A DNA stretch of 7,200 bases, taken from contig DFBG01000122.1 in NCBI GenBank assembly GCA_002367305.1, forward strand, positions 1 to 7,200, written 5' to 3'. Source of the stretch: Actinobacteria bacterium UBA3086. GTDB lineage: Bacteria; Actinomycetota; Coriobacteriia; Anaerosomatales; UBA3086. The notes beneath the pieces are model-generated. The model searched no databases. It was not told the DNA's origin and worked only from the letters and a program-made list of their open reading frames with translations. The position numbers and the translations under genes are program-made. How positions within the stretch are numbered: the first letter of the stretch is position 1; the number at the start of each line of letters is the position of its first letter. Below are positions 1 to 5,211 of the stretch, piece after piece.

Positions 1-122
1 CGGGGTCGTACGTGATGACGCGATGTACACCGCAGATCGTAGAAGAAGTGAGTCCCTGCGGCCGATGTGCCTGCGCCGTCCTGAGAGCAGACTTCTGAGT
101 GTGATGTATGTGTCGAATCAAC

Positions 123-130
123 AAGGAGGT
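123..130 (+). promoter_or_regulatory. Ribosome binding site that sets the start of the exported repeat protein
   Basis: AAGGAGGT is a near-perfect anti-Shine-Dalgarno match placed 6 nt before the ATG at 137. The reading frame is open further upstream to an ATG at 23, but that extension has no comparable site and would bury the signal peptide. This site therefore decides the start. Confidence 0.85.
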
Positions 131-136
131 CTGATC

Positions 137-847
137 ATGAACAGAAGCAAGAGCACAGTGCTCATGACTGGCGCACTAACGGCGGCGCTGGTATTGGGCG
201 GAATCGGTTACGCCTACGGTGAGACGGTCGACGATGCGAGTACGGAGATCCGACGGCTCGGTGGGGCCATGCATCGTGCTGGCGGTGGCCTCGCGGGTAT
301 CGTTGCCGATCTGACGGGGCTCGACATCGGCGATGTCATGGATCGACGCGCCGACGGCGAATCGTTTGCCGTGATCGCAGAGTCGGAAGGCGTGGAGACC
401 GACGACGTGAAGGATGTGGTTGTCTCCGGGTTCGAGGAGCAGCTGGACGAACGCATGAGCTCCACCGATCCGATGGTGCGCGGCGAGAGGCCAGGCGGCA
501 TGATGGGCGGTCCCCGTGGCGAGACCCCCGAGTCAGTGCTGGCGGACCTTTCCGGTCTCGAGCTCGATGAGATCAGGGATATGCGCACGGACGGCGAGTC
601 ACTTGCCGAAATCGCGGCCGATCTGGGTGTCGATATCGATTCCGTCATCGACACAGTGATCGCATCTGCCGAAGAGGGCATGCAGACCCTGGTTGATGAC
701 GGTCGCATGGACGCGGATCAGGTGGCCGACCGTCTTGAGAATCTGCGTACGCAGCTCGAGGAGATCGTGGACTCCACCGACGTGCCTCCGTTGGGTGGTA
801 TGGGCGGTCATCGTGGTGGGCACGGAAACCCAGGCACCGCACAGTAA
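137..847 (+). CDS. Exported protein with a duplicated SLAEIA-type repeat, function unknown
   Basis: Encodes 236 residues. Residues 1-28 look like a signal peptide: basic start (R3, K5), hydrophobic core 8-26, likely cleavage after A-Y-G near 28, so the product is probably secreted or surface-held. The mature part contains one unit twice, offset by 79 residues: A-D-L-T/S-G-L (57-62 and 136-141), D-G-E-S-F/L-A-x-I-A (73-81 and 152-160), then G-V (85-86 and 164-165). The second copy continues into V-D-D-G-R-M-D-A-D-Q-V-A-D (186-198) and a helical L-E-E-I-V-D end. I recognise this as a repeat common in uncharacterised actinobacterial and Gram-positive secreted proteins, normally followed by the 'dGrlt-qAd' helix; the first copy lacks that half. 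A Gly/Met/Arg linker (116-128) joins the copies, and the C-terminus is Gly/His-rich (220-230), possibly metal-binding. No enzymatic motif is visible. It is monocistronic, with a terminator directly after it. Confidence 0.85.
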   Translation: MNRSKSTVLMTGALTAALVLGGIGYAYGETVDDASTEIRRLGGAMHRAGGGLAGIVADLTGLDIGDVMDRRADGESFAVIAESEGVETDDVKDVVVSGFEEQLDERMSSTDPMVRGERPGGMMGGPRGETPESVLADLSGLELDEIRDMRTDGESLAEIAADLGVDIDSVIDTVIASAEEGMQTLVDDGRMDADQVADRLENLRTQLEEIVDSTDVPPLGGMGGHRGGHGNPGTAQ

Positions 848-860
848 GTCGCATGTGGAG

Positions 861-906
861 ACGATCCCGGTGTCCTTCGCGGAGCCGGGATCGTTCTCGT
901 TCTTGT
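861..906 (+). terminator. Rho-independent terminator after the exported repeat protein
   Basis: A perfect 10-bp stem pairs ACGATCCCGG (861-870) with CCGGGATCGT (885-894). A 3-bp TCC/GGA extension inside it (873-875 with 881-883) closes a 5-nt loop. A T-rich run (TCTCGTTCTTGT) follows. It begins 14 nt after the stop codon at 845-847, the expected place, and separates this gene from the AOR locus. Confidence 0.8.
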
Positions 907-928
907 GCAGATTGGGTATTGATAGCGT

Positions 929-1264
929 ATGGATGCTGTTTCTCCCGTTACGGTGCGCATGTTCGGCCTGCTGTATGCCGCAAGGCGTGAAGCAGGCCTG
1001 CCCACGACCGTCGCCGTTGAGGTTCCTGCCGGTGGAACCACCGCCCGCCAGATCGCACGCGACCTTGAACTCGATCTGAATATCATCGAGGGCGTGTTCG
1101 TGAACCGGACCGTGTACGACCTGGGACACCGGGTTGTGAACGGGGATCGCATCGCATTCGTCCCGGAGGGCACCCCGGGCCCGCATCGGCTCTTCCTGGG
1201 GCTCTACAAGGCGGGGCGCGACACCGCCGATGCAGATGAATCCGGGGCGTCGTCATCGGACTGA
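929..1264 (+). CDS. MoaD/ThiS-like beta-grasp protein without C-terminal diglycine, AOR-associated
   Basis: Encodes 111 residues. Residues 7-80 have the beta-grasp (ubiquitin-like) pattern of sulfur carriers: a first strand V-T-V-R-M-F-G-L-L, a Pro/Gly turn and T-T-A-R-Q-I-A helix (33-46), G-V-F-V-N-R (55-60), and G-D-R-I-A-F-V-P (72-79). In a true sulfur carrier the chain ends right after this strand with Gly-Gly. Here it reads E-G-T-P-G-P-H-R-L (80-88) and runs on for a short hydrophobic stretch (F-L-G-L-Y, 89-93) and an acidic, Ser-rich tail. It therefore cannot be adenylated in the usual way unless cleaved. The gene lies 93 nt upstream of the AOR gene on the same strand. The ATG at 929 has no good Shine-Dalgarno site, so a leaderless message or a start at the ATG at 959 is possible, though 929 keeps the whole first strand. 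The role is inferred from context: a partner or assembly factor of AOR. The fold call is fairly sure, the function is not. Confidence 0.75.
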   Translation: MDAVSPVTVRMFGLLYAARREAGLPTTVAVEVPAGGTTARQIARDLELDLNIIEGVFVNRTVYDLGHRVVNGDRIAFVPEGTPGPHRLFLGLYKAGRDTADADESGASSSD

Positions 1265-1298
1265 TTCGGCCTCATGTGGGAATACACAAAGTCAGGCT

Positions 1299-1313
1299 TG
1301 TATATCCGATACA
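1299..1313 (+). promoter_or_regulatory. Inverted repeat upstream of the AOR gene, possible operator or promoter region
   Basis: TGTAT-ATCCG-ATACA is a perfect 5-5-5 inverted repeat. A second, overlapping one pairs ATATCC (1302-1307) with GGATAT (1320-1325). This AT-richer patch lies about 45 nt before the AOR start. TTGTAT (1298-1303) and GATATG (1321-1326) have 17-bp spacing and could act as a weak promoter, but each matches only three of six consensus positions. This is suggestive only. Confidence 0.25.
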
Positions 1314-1342
1314 CTGGCAGGATATGCGAGTGAAGTGAGTCA

Positions 1343-1352
1343 AGGGGAGGGG
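1343..1352 (+). promoter_or_regulatory. Ribosome binding site of the AOR gene
   Basis: A purine run AGGGGAGGGG ends 5 nt before the ATG at 1358. It supports that start over the internal Met at residue 9 (1382), and the first residues (L-R-V-N-M-S) match the usual first strand of AOR proteins. Confidence 0.75.
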
Positions 1353-1357
1353 ATCAT

Positions 1358-3133
1358 ATGCGTCATAGTCTGCGCGTCAACATGTCGGATCTCTCGGTCG
1401 TACGGGAGGAATTGCCCGCGAAGTGGGCTCGATACGGAGGTCGCGCACTGACGTCGGCCATCGTTTTCACAGAAGTTCCTCCGCAGGCTGACCCCCTTGG
1501 TCCGGAAAACGTACTCGTTGTCGCTCCGGGTCTCCTGGGCGGTACCAACACTCCCAACGGTGGCCGTCTTTCCATTGGCGCCAAGAGCCCGCTCACCGGC
1601 GGGATCAAGGAGTCCAACTCGGGCGGTCAGGCAGCCAACGCACTCGGGCGACTGGGCATTGCTGCCGTCATCTTCACGGGAAAGCCTGTTGATCCCCACG
1701 CGTACTACATGCTCACTATCGAAGCAGACGGCAGTGCGGTGCTCAGCCGTGTCGATGAGTGGGCCGGCGCGGGCAACTATGAAGTGGCCGACGCGGTGAA
1801 GGCGATGCGCCCCGAAGGCGATCGGTATTCGACGATCACGAATGGTCCGGCTGGCGAGGCGGGGCTCAAAGCATCCGGCATCGCGGTCTCGGATATGAAG
1901 GGGTACCCCAACCGTTTCGCAGGACGGGGCGGACTCGGAGCTGTCATGGGTAGCAAGGGTCTCAAGGCCATCGTCGTCTCCGACAAGGGTGTCGCAACCC
2001 CGGCTCACGCGGACAAGGAAGCGTTCAGCGCAGCAGTCAAGACGTTCAGCGCTGCGCTGCGTGAACACCCGGTCTCCGGTCAGGGTCTGCCCACGTACGG
2101 CACTAACGTGCTCACAAACATCCTTAATGAGGCGGGCGGACTGCCCACGCGTAACTTCTCGGAAGGCTCGTTCGAAGGTGCCGAGGCGACCAGCGGCGAG
2201 CGTCAGCGTGAAATCACCTTGGAGCGCGGTGGCGACGTGAGCCACGGTTGCCATACGGGGTGCGTCATCAAGTGCTCGCGCTACTGGAATGACAAGGACG
2301 GCAACTACGTGACCAAGGGTCCGGAGTACGAAACGATCTGGGCGTTTGGCGCGGATTGCGGTGTTGATGATCTGGATGACATCGCCGAACTCGACCGCAT
2401 CTGCGGTGACATGGGTCTGGACACCATTGAGATGGGGGCCACGATCGGCGTCTATATGGACTCCGGTGCGATCCCCTTTGGCGACGGCAAGGCAGCCATC
2501 GCCACGCTCAACAGCATCTTCGACGGCAGCGAGCCGGGCAAGGTTCTGGGCGACGGGGCGGAGGCCACTGGCCTAGCGTTCAACGTTGCGCGCATCCCCG
2601 TCGTGAAGCATCAGGCGCTGCCCGCGTACGACCCTCGTTCCGTTCAGGGCATGGGTGTCACGTATGCAACGAGCACCATGGGCGCTGACCATACGGCCGG
2701 CTACACCGTGGCCACGAACATCCTCAAGGTCGGCGGCGACGTCGATCCTCTCAAGCCCGAGGGACAGGTGGAACTCTCACGCAACCTGCAGATTGCAACG
2801 GCGATGCTCGACGCCTTCGGTCTCTGCATCTTCGTGGCATTCCCCATTCTCGACATCCCCGAGGCGTTCACCGCCATTCATGAGATGGCACAGGCGCACA
2901 CGGGCGATACGTGGGATGTGGACGCGTTGCTGCAGTTGGGCAAGGAGACTCTCGCCTACGAGAAGTTGTTCAACGATGCTGCCGGCATGGGAGCAAAGGA
3001 CGATCGTCTGCCCGAGTTCTTCAAGACGGACGCGCTGCCTCCACACAAGGTCGTCTTCGAGGTGAGCGATGCGGATCTCGATTCCGTGTACGACTTCGTG
3101 CCCGAGGTGGCAAAGACGCTGGGTATCTCGTAG
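1358..3133 (+). CDS. Aldehyde:ferredoxin oxidoreductase family protein (tungsten/molybdenum pterin, 4Fe-4S)
   Basis: Encodes 591 residues, full length for the AOR family (about 600). Characterised family members oxidise aldehydes to carboxylic acids, or reduce acids, with ferredoxin as electron carrier, using a bis-pterin tungsten centre and one 4Fe-4S cluster; the enzyme is cytoplasmic. The N-terminal pterin domain shows G-G-R-A-L (27-31), D-P-L-G-P-E-N (45-51) and K-S-P-L-T-G-G-x3-S-N-S-G-G (76-90). Likely cluster cysteines are C298, C302, C306 and C490. The two pterin-binding motifs D-x-x-G-L-(D/C) are at 351-355 and 485-490. E323/E325 in P-E-Y-E and H445 in G-A-D-H-T-A-G are candidates for the acidic and histidine residues near the metal in Pyrococcus furiosus AOR. 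The first cysteine spacing is three rather than the textbook two residues. No FeS electron-transfer subunit lies next to it in the window. The substrate cannot be read from sequence. Beta-grasp genes flank it on both sides. Confidence 0.93.
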   Translation: MRHSLRVNMSDLSVVREELPAKWARYGGRALTSAIVFTEVPPQADPLGPENVLVVAPGLLGGTNTPNGGRLSIGAKSPLTGGIKESNSGGQAANALGRLGIAAVIFTGKPVDPHAYYMLTIEADGSAVLSRVDEWAGAGNYEVADAVKAMRPEGDRYSTITNGPAGEAGLKASGIAVSDMKGYPNRFAGRGGLGAVMGSKGLKAIVVSDKGVATPAHADKEAFSAAVKTFSAALREHPVSGQGLPTYGTNVLTNILNEAGGLPTRNFSEGSFEGAEATSGERQREITLERGGDVSHGCHTGCVIKCSRYWNDKDGNYVTKGPEYETIWAFGADCGVDDLDDIAELDRICGDMGLDTIEMGATIGVYMDSGAIPFGDGKAAIATLNSIFDGSEPGKVLGDGAEATGLAFNVARIPVVKHQALPAYDPRSVQGMGVTYATSTMGADHTAGYTVATNILKVGGDVDPLKPEGQVELSRNLQIATAMLDAFGLCIFVAFPILDIPEAFTAIHEMAQAHTGDTWDVDALLQLGKETLAYEKLFNDAAGMGAKDDRLPEFFKTDALPPHKVVFEVSDADLDSVYDFVPEVAKTLGIS

Positions 3134-3160
3134 TCACATGAGGGATCTGTCGGGGTTACA

Positions 3161-3192
3161 CGTACCCCCGCCGCGCAGGCGGCGGGGGTACG
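3161..3192 (+). terminator. Strong intercistronic hairpin between AOR and the downstream beta-grasp gene
   Basis: A perfect 14-bp, almost all-GC stem pairs CGTACCCCCGCCGC (3161-3174) with its complement at 3179-3192 around a GCAG tetraloop. It begins 28 nt after the AOR stop. The following bases, ATTCTCTGGG, are only moderately T-rich, and the next gene's ribosome binding site starts 12 nt later. It may be a partial terminator or a 3'-end stabiliser that keeps AOR message above that of the two downstream genes. The structure is certain, the role is inferred. Confidence 0.7.
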
Positions 3193-3203
3193 ATTCTCTG
3201 GGC

Positions 3204-3209
3204 GAGAGG
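3204..3209 (+). promoter_or_regulatory. Ribosome binding site choosing the ATG at 3218
   Basis: GAGAGG lies 8 nt before the ATG at 3218, but overlaps or nearly touches the in-frame GTG at 3209 and ATG at 3212. Normal spacing therefore points to 3218, which also places the first beta-strand (I-V-D-V-A-L-F) at the N-terminus. Confidence 0.6.
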
Positions 3210-3217
3210 TGATGGAA

Positions 3218-3454
3218 ATGATCGTTGACGTTGCGCTCTTCGCCTCACTTTCAGGTTTTCACACTCACGAAGGGCAAGGGCACACGCGCCAGTACGACCT
3301 CGCATCCGGCACCACGATCGCCGACGTCATCTCCCTTCTGGGCCTGCCGGATCAGCCACGCATCGTGTTCGTCGGCGGAATCCATGCCGAGGAGACCTCT
3401 GAGCTTCATGCGGGGGAGCGGCTCGCGATCTTCCCGCCCGTGGCGGGAGGGTAG
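3218..3454 (+). CDS. MoaD/ThiS-family sulfur carrier with C-terminal Gly-Gly
   Basis: Encodes 78 residues, the usual size for MoaD, ThiS and related carriers. The beta-grasp order is visible: first strand I-V-D-V-A-L-F-A-S-L, a G-T-T-I-A-D-V-I helix start, the I-V-F-V-G-G-I strand, then G-E-R-L-A-I-F-P-P-V-A-G-G at the very end. In this family the terminal diglycine is adenylated by an E1-like enzyme and converted to a thiocarboxylate that delivers sulfur to pterin (MoaD) or thiazole (ThiS). Sequence alone does not separate these roles. The P-P-V-A-G-G ending and the AOR neighbour favour tungsto- or molybdopterin synthesis. The stop is 2 nt before the E1-like gene, so the pair is surely co-translated. 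Earlier in-frame starts at 3209 and 3212 are less well spaced from the ribosome binding site. An odd feature for a carrier is two or three His residues in the first loop (H-T-H-E-G-Q-G-H). Confidence 0.88.
   Translation: MIVDVALFASLSGFHTHEGQGHTRQYDLASGTTIADVISLLGLPDQPRIVFVGGIHAEETSELHAGERLAIFPPVAGG
3445..3451 (+). promoter_or_regulatory. Ribosome binding site of the ThiF-like gene, within the Gly-Gly codons
   Basis: GGGAGGG ends 5 nt before the ATG at 3457. The same bases include the GGA GGG codons for the functional C-terminal diglycine of the preceding carrier, so this site is constrained by both genes. Confidence 0.7.
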
Positions 3455-3456
3455 CC

Positions 3457-4095
3457 ATGCGATTCGACAAAGATCCGGATGTGGATCGCCAAGAGTCGAT
3501 GATCCTCCAAGCGGAACTGCGCGATCATCTCGCCCCGAAGTCGGTCGCGATCCTTGGATGCGGTGGGCTGGGCAGCAACTGTGCCGCGATGCTCGTGCGA
3601 ACAGGCGTGCTGCATCTCACGCTGGTCGACTTCGACACCGTGGAGGCCGAGAACCTCAATCGCCAGGAGTACTTCCTCGATCAAGTCGGCCTGCCCAAGG
3701 TCGAGGCGCTGGCCGCCACCCTCTGGCGGATAGACGAGGCTGTGGACGTCCGTACGATCGATGGGTGTATCGATGCCGACGGTCTGTTGAGCATGGTCGT
3801 CGGCGCGGATGTGATCGTCGAGGCTGTGGATGCGGCGGAAACGAAGGCCATGATCATGCAGGTCTGCACGCGCGAGCTTCCGGACACTCCACTTGTGGCC
3901 GCGTCGGGGCTCGCCGGCTACGCGAGCGCGAACCAGATCGAGACGATCCACCTCGCCGACAAGGTCTGGGTGGCAGGCGACCTCGTATCCGACGTCCGTG
4001 ACGGGCATGCACTCGTCGCTTCGCGTGTGATGACCACCGCCGCGCATCAGGCCAATGCGGTCATACGGATTCTGCTGGGTCTCGACATCGTGTGA
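3457..4095 (+). CDS. thiF: ThiF/HesA/MoeB-family adenylyltransferase (E1-like, small ThiF type)
   Basis: Encodes 212 residues. This is the short E1-like class annotated in anaerobes as sulfur carrier ThiS adenylyltransferase, smaller than MoeB or E. coli ThiF (about 250). It has a Rossmann nucleotide loop G-C-G-G-L-G-S (34-40), an acidic pair in L-V-D-F-D (56-60), N-L-N-R-Q (66-70) and K81, and the catalytic-loop Asp in E-A-V-D-A-A-E-T-K (D125). No CxxC pair is present, so the structural zinc of MoeB is missing, as expected in the short class. It should use ATP to form an acyl-adenylate on the Gly-Gly end of its carrier, almost certainly the 78-residue protein encoded immediately upstream. 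The family name suggests thiamine synthesis. With AOR upstream and no other thi gene in view, activation of a carrier for the pterin dithiolene is at least as likely. The family is secure, the pathway is inferred. Confidence 0.9.
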   Translation: MRFDKDPDVDRQESMILQAELRDHLAPKSVAILGCGGLGSNCAAMLVRTGVLHLTLVDFDTVEAENLNRQEYFLDQVGLPKVEALAATLWRIDEAVDVRTIDGCIDADGLLSMVVGADVIVEAVDAAETKAMIMQVCTRELPDTPLVAASGLAGYASANQIETIHLADKVWVAGDLVSDVRDGHALVASRVMTTAAHQANAVIRILLGLDIV

Positions 4096-4096
4096 T

Positions 4097-4124
4097 ATTC
4101 GCCGAGCGACATTCGCCGAGCGAC
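4097..4124. repeat. Tandem 14-bp direct repeat between convergent operons
   Basis: ATTCGCCGAGCGAC occurs twice head to tail (4097-4110 and 4111-4124), starting one base after the ThiF-like stop. Two perfect copies suggest a recent slippage duplication or a paired site. The last four bases plus the next six (CGACGCGATG, 4121-4130) are the exact complement of 4173-4182 in the downstream terminator. Confidence 0.8.
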
Positions 4125-4159
4125 GCGATGAGCTGGTTGAGGGACCCATCGGAATATGC

Positions 4160-4192
4160 AGAACGGCCCCGACATCGCGTCGAGGCCGTTCT
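4160..4192 (+). terminator. Hairpin terminator between convergent operons, possibly bidirectional
   Basis: A 9-bp stem AGAACGGCC (4160-4168) / GGCCGTTCT (4184-4192), one mismatch, then CGAC/GTCG (4170-4173 with 4179-4182) closes a 5-nt loop. The + strand tail CTGTTCAT is moderately T-rich and fits termination of the AOR locus. On the - strand the hairpin lies 36 nt past the end of the solute-binding gene, with a weaker tail, so it may serve both. Confidence 0.75.
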
Positions 4193-4227
4193 CTGTTCAT
4201 CGTGATCTTGTGCAACGCAAGAAGGTG

Positions 4228-5154
4228 TTACTTGCCGATCCAACCGTCGACGAGCGCCCGGTTGTCAGCGTCGGAGAGCCATGACTCGACGGCCTCCTCT
4301 TCCTGGCCGGCGTCGAAGTCGCGCATGACGGTCAGCACCAGCGAAGCCATCGAGTCGTCGTCCATGACCCAGTTCTGCATCCACTCGGCGACCTCAGGGA
4401 AGTCGGCGGTGAAGTCCTGGCGAGCCAAGGTGCGAATCTCCTCGGCGCCACCGAGAAGCTTCTGGGGATCCTCGAGGTCGCGGATGTCGTACGCGCCGTA
4501 GGCCCAGTGCGGACGCCACAGCGTCACGATGACGTTCTCTTCTGCCCCGGTTGCGCGCTCAAGCTCTGCGAGCATGGCGGGCGTGGAACCCTCGATCAGA
4601 GTGTAGTCATCCAGGCCGTAACCAGGCATGACATCTTCGCGCGACATGCGCATGAGGCCTGCACCCGGCTCGATGCCGATGATCTGACCATCAAAATCGT
4701 CTTCCATGCCGACGAGGTCTTCAATGCTCACCGCGTCAACGTAATCAGGTACGGCCCAGGTCAGCAGACCCTTGTCGTACCAGGCGCCCAGATCCTCCAT
4801 GGAGTCTCCGTACTCAGCCCAGTAGTCGGAGTGAGTGACCGGCAGCCATGCCTCGAAGAACAGATCGAGGTCGCCGTTGCCGACGCCGTCGTAGACGGGT
4901 GCCACATCGAGCTGCGTGAGTTCGACGTCGTAGCCCTCGTCCTCGAGGACGTTCTTCCACAGGTACGTGACGGCAACGTCTTCATCCCAGGGGATCCAAC
5001 CGATGCGAAGGGTTCCCTTGTCCTCGCTGGCACCGTCGCTGCTAGCCTCATCGTCCGATGAGCACCCGAACAGTCCGAGCGCGCCGACGGCGAGAACCGC
5101 CACCAGGAGCAGGCTCAGGAACAGTCGAGACTTCGTTCCTCTTACATTCTGCAT
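4228..5154 (-). CDS. opuAC: Glycine betaine/proline-type ABC transporter substrate-binding lipoprotein
   Basis: Encodes 308 residues from the ATG at 5154, chosen for its well-spaced AAGGGAA site and because it begins the signal peptide; an in-frame ATG at 5211 would only add a polar leader. Residues 1-30 are a lipoprotein signal: K/R-rich start, hydrophobic core 11-29, lipobox L-F-G-C with C31 as the likely lipidated cysteine (Phe at -2 is less usual). An acidic Ser/Asp linker follows (32-46), then an OpuAC domain. Trp-rich pockets that hold trimethylammonium groups in this family are visible at G-W-I-P-W-D-E-D (52-59), E-A-W-L-P-V-T-H (101-108) and L-W-R-P-H-W (212-217). G-I-E-P-G-A-G (160-166) is the second-lobe ligand loop. 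The protein captures the solute outside the membrane and docks on the permease encoded upstream. Glycine betaine is the best guess; proline betaine, carnitine or a related quaternary amine remains possible. It is the last gene of the operon. Confidence 0.92.
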   Translation of the reverse strand: MQNVRGTKSRLFLSLLLVAVLAVGALGLFGCSSDDEASSDGASEDKGTLRIGWIPWDEDVAVTYLWKNVLEDEGYDVELTQLDVAPVYDGVGNGDLDLFFEAWLPVTHSDYWAEYGDSMEDLGAWYDKGLLTWAVPDYVDAVSIEDLVGMEDDFDGQIIGIEPGAGLMRMSREDVMPGYGLDDYTLIEGSTPAMLAELERATGAEENVIVTLWRPHWAYGAYDIRDLEDPQKLLGGAEEIRTLARQDFTADFPEVAEWMQNWVMDDDSMASLVLTVMRDFDAGQEEEAVESWLSDADNRALVDGWIGK

Positions 5155-5162
5155 AAATCGAC

Positions 5163-5170
5163 TTCCCTTC
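5163..5170 (-). promoter_or_regulatory. Ribosome binding site of the solute-binding lipoprotein
   Basis: On the - strand GAAGGGAA lies 8 nt upstream of the ATG at 5154. It fixes the start inside a longer open frame that reaches back to an ATG at 5211, and sits in the 57-nt gap after the permease stop. Confidence 0.7.
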
Positions 5171-5211
5171 TGGAAACTTGACGAGCAAGATCTGCGAGCA
5201 TTGCATCCCAC

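Noticed and set aside
1..122. End of an upstream gene or a promoter at the left edge
   Set aside because: No frame, hexamer pair or hairpin here is strong enough to support a call.
599..1186. 195-codon - strand frame spanning the terminator at 861-906 and parts of two + strand genes
   Set aside because: It crosses a terminator and two supported genes, with no homology I recognise.
1265..1357. Molybdenum/tungsten cofactor riboswitch before the AOR gene
   Set aside because: The gap is only 93 nt, shorter than the known Moco element, and shows no multi-stem layout beyond two short inverted repeats.
1340..2254. Long open frame of 304 codons on the - strand across the AOR gene
   Set aside because: It is the antisense of a strongly conserved AOR coding region; high GC makes stops rare on the opposite strand. 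Its translation has no recognisable domain and low-complexity composition.
4097..4124. CRISPR-like or attachment-site repeat
   Set aside because: Only two abutting 14-bp copies with no spacers, and no integrase or cas gene nearby.
3406..4215. 269-codon - strand frame and a 258-codon + frame (3225-4001) over the carrier and ThiF-like genes
   Set aside because: Both overlap two genes with clear family motifs, and the translations are Arg/Ser/His-rich as expected of shadow frames.
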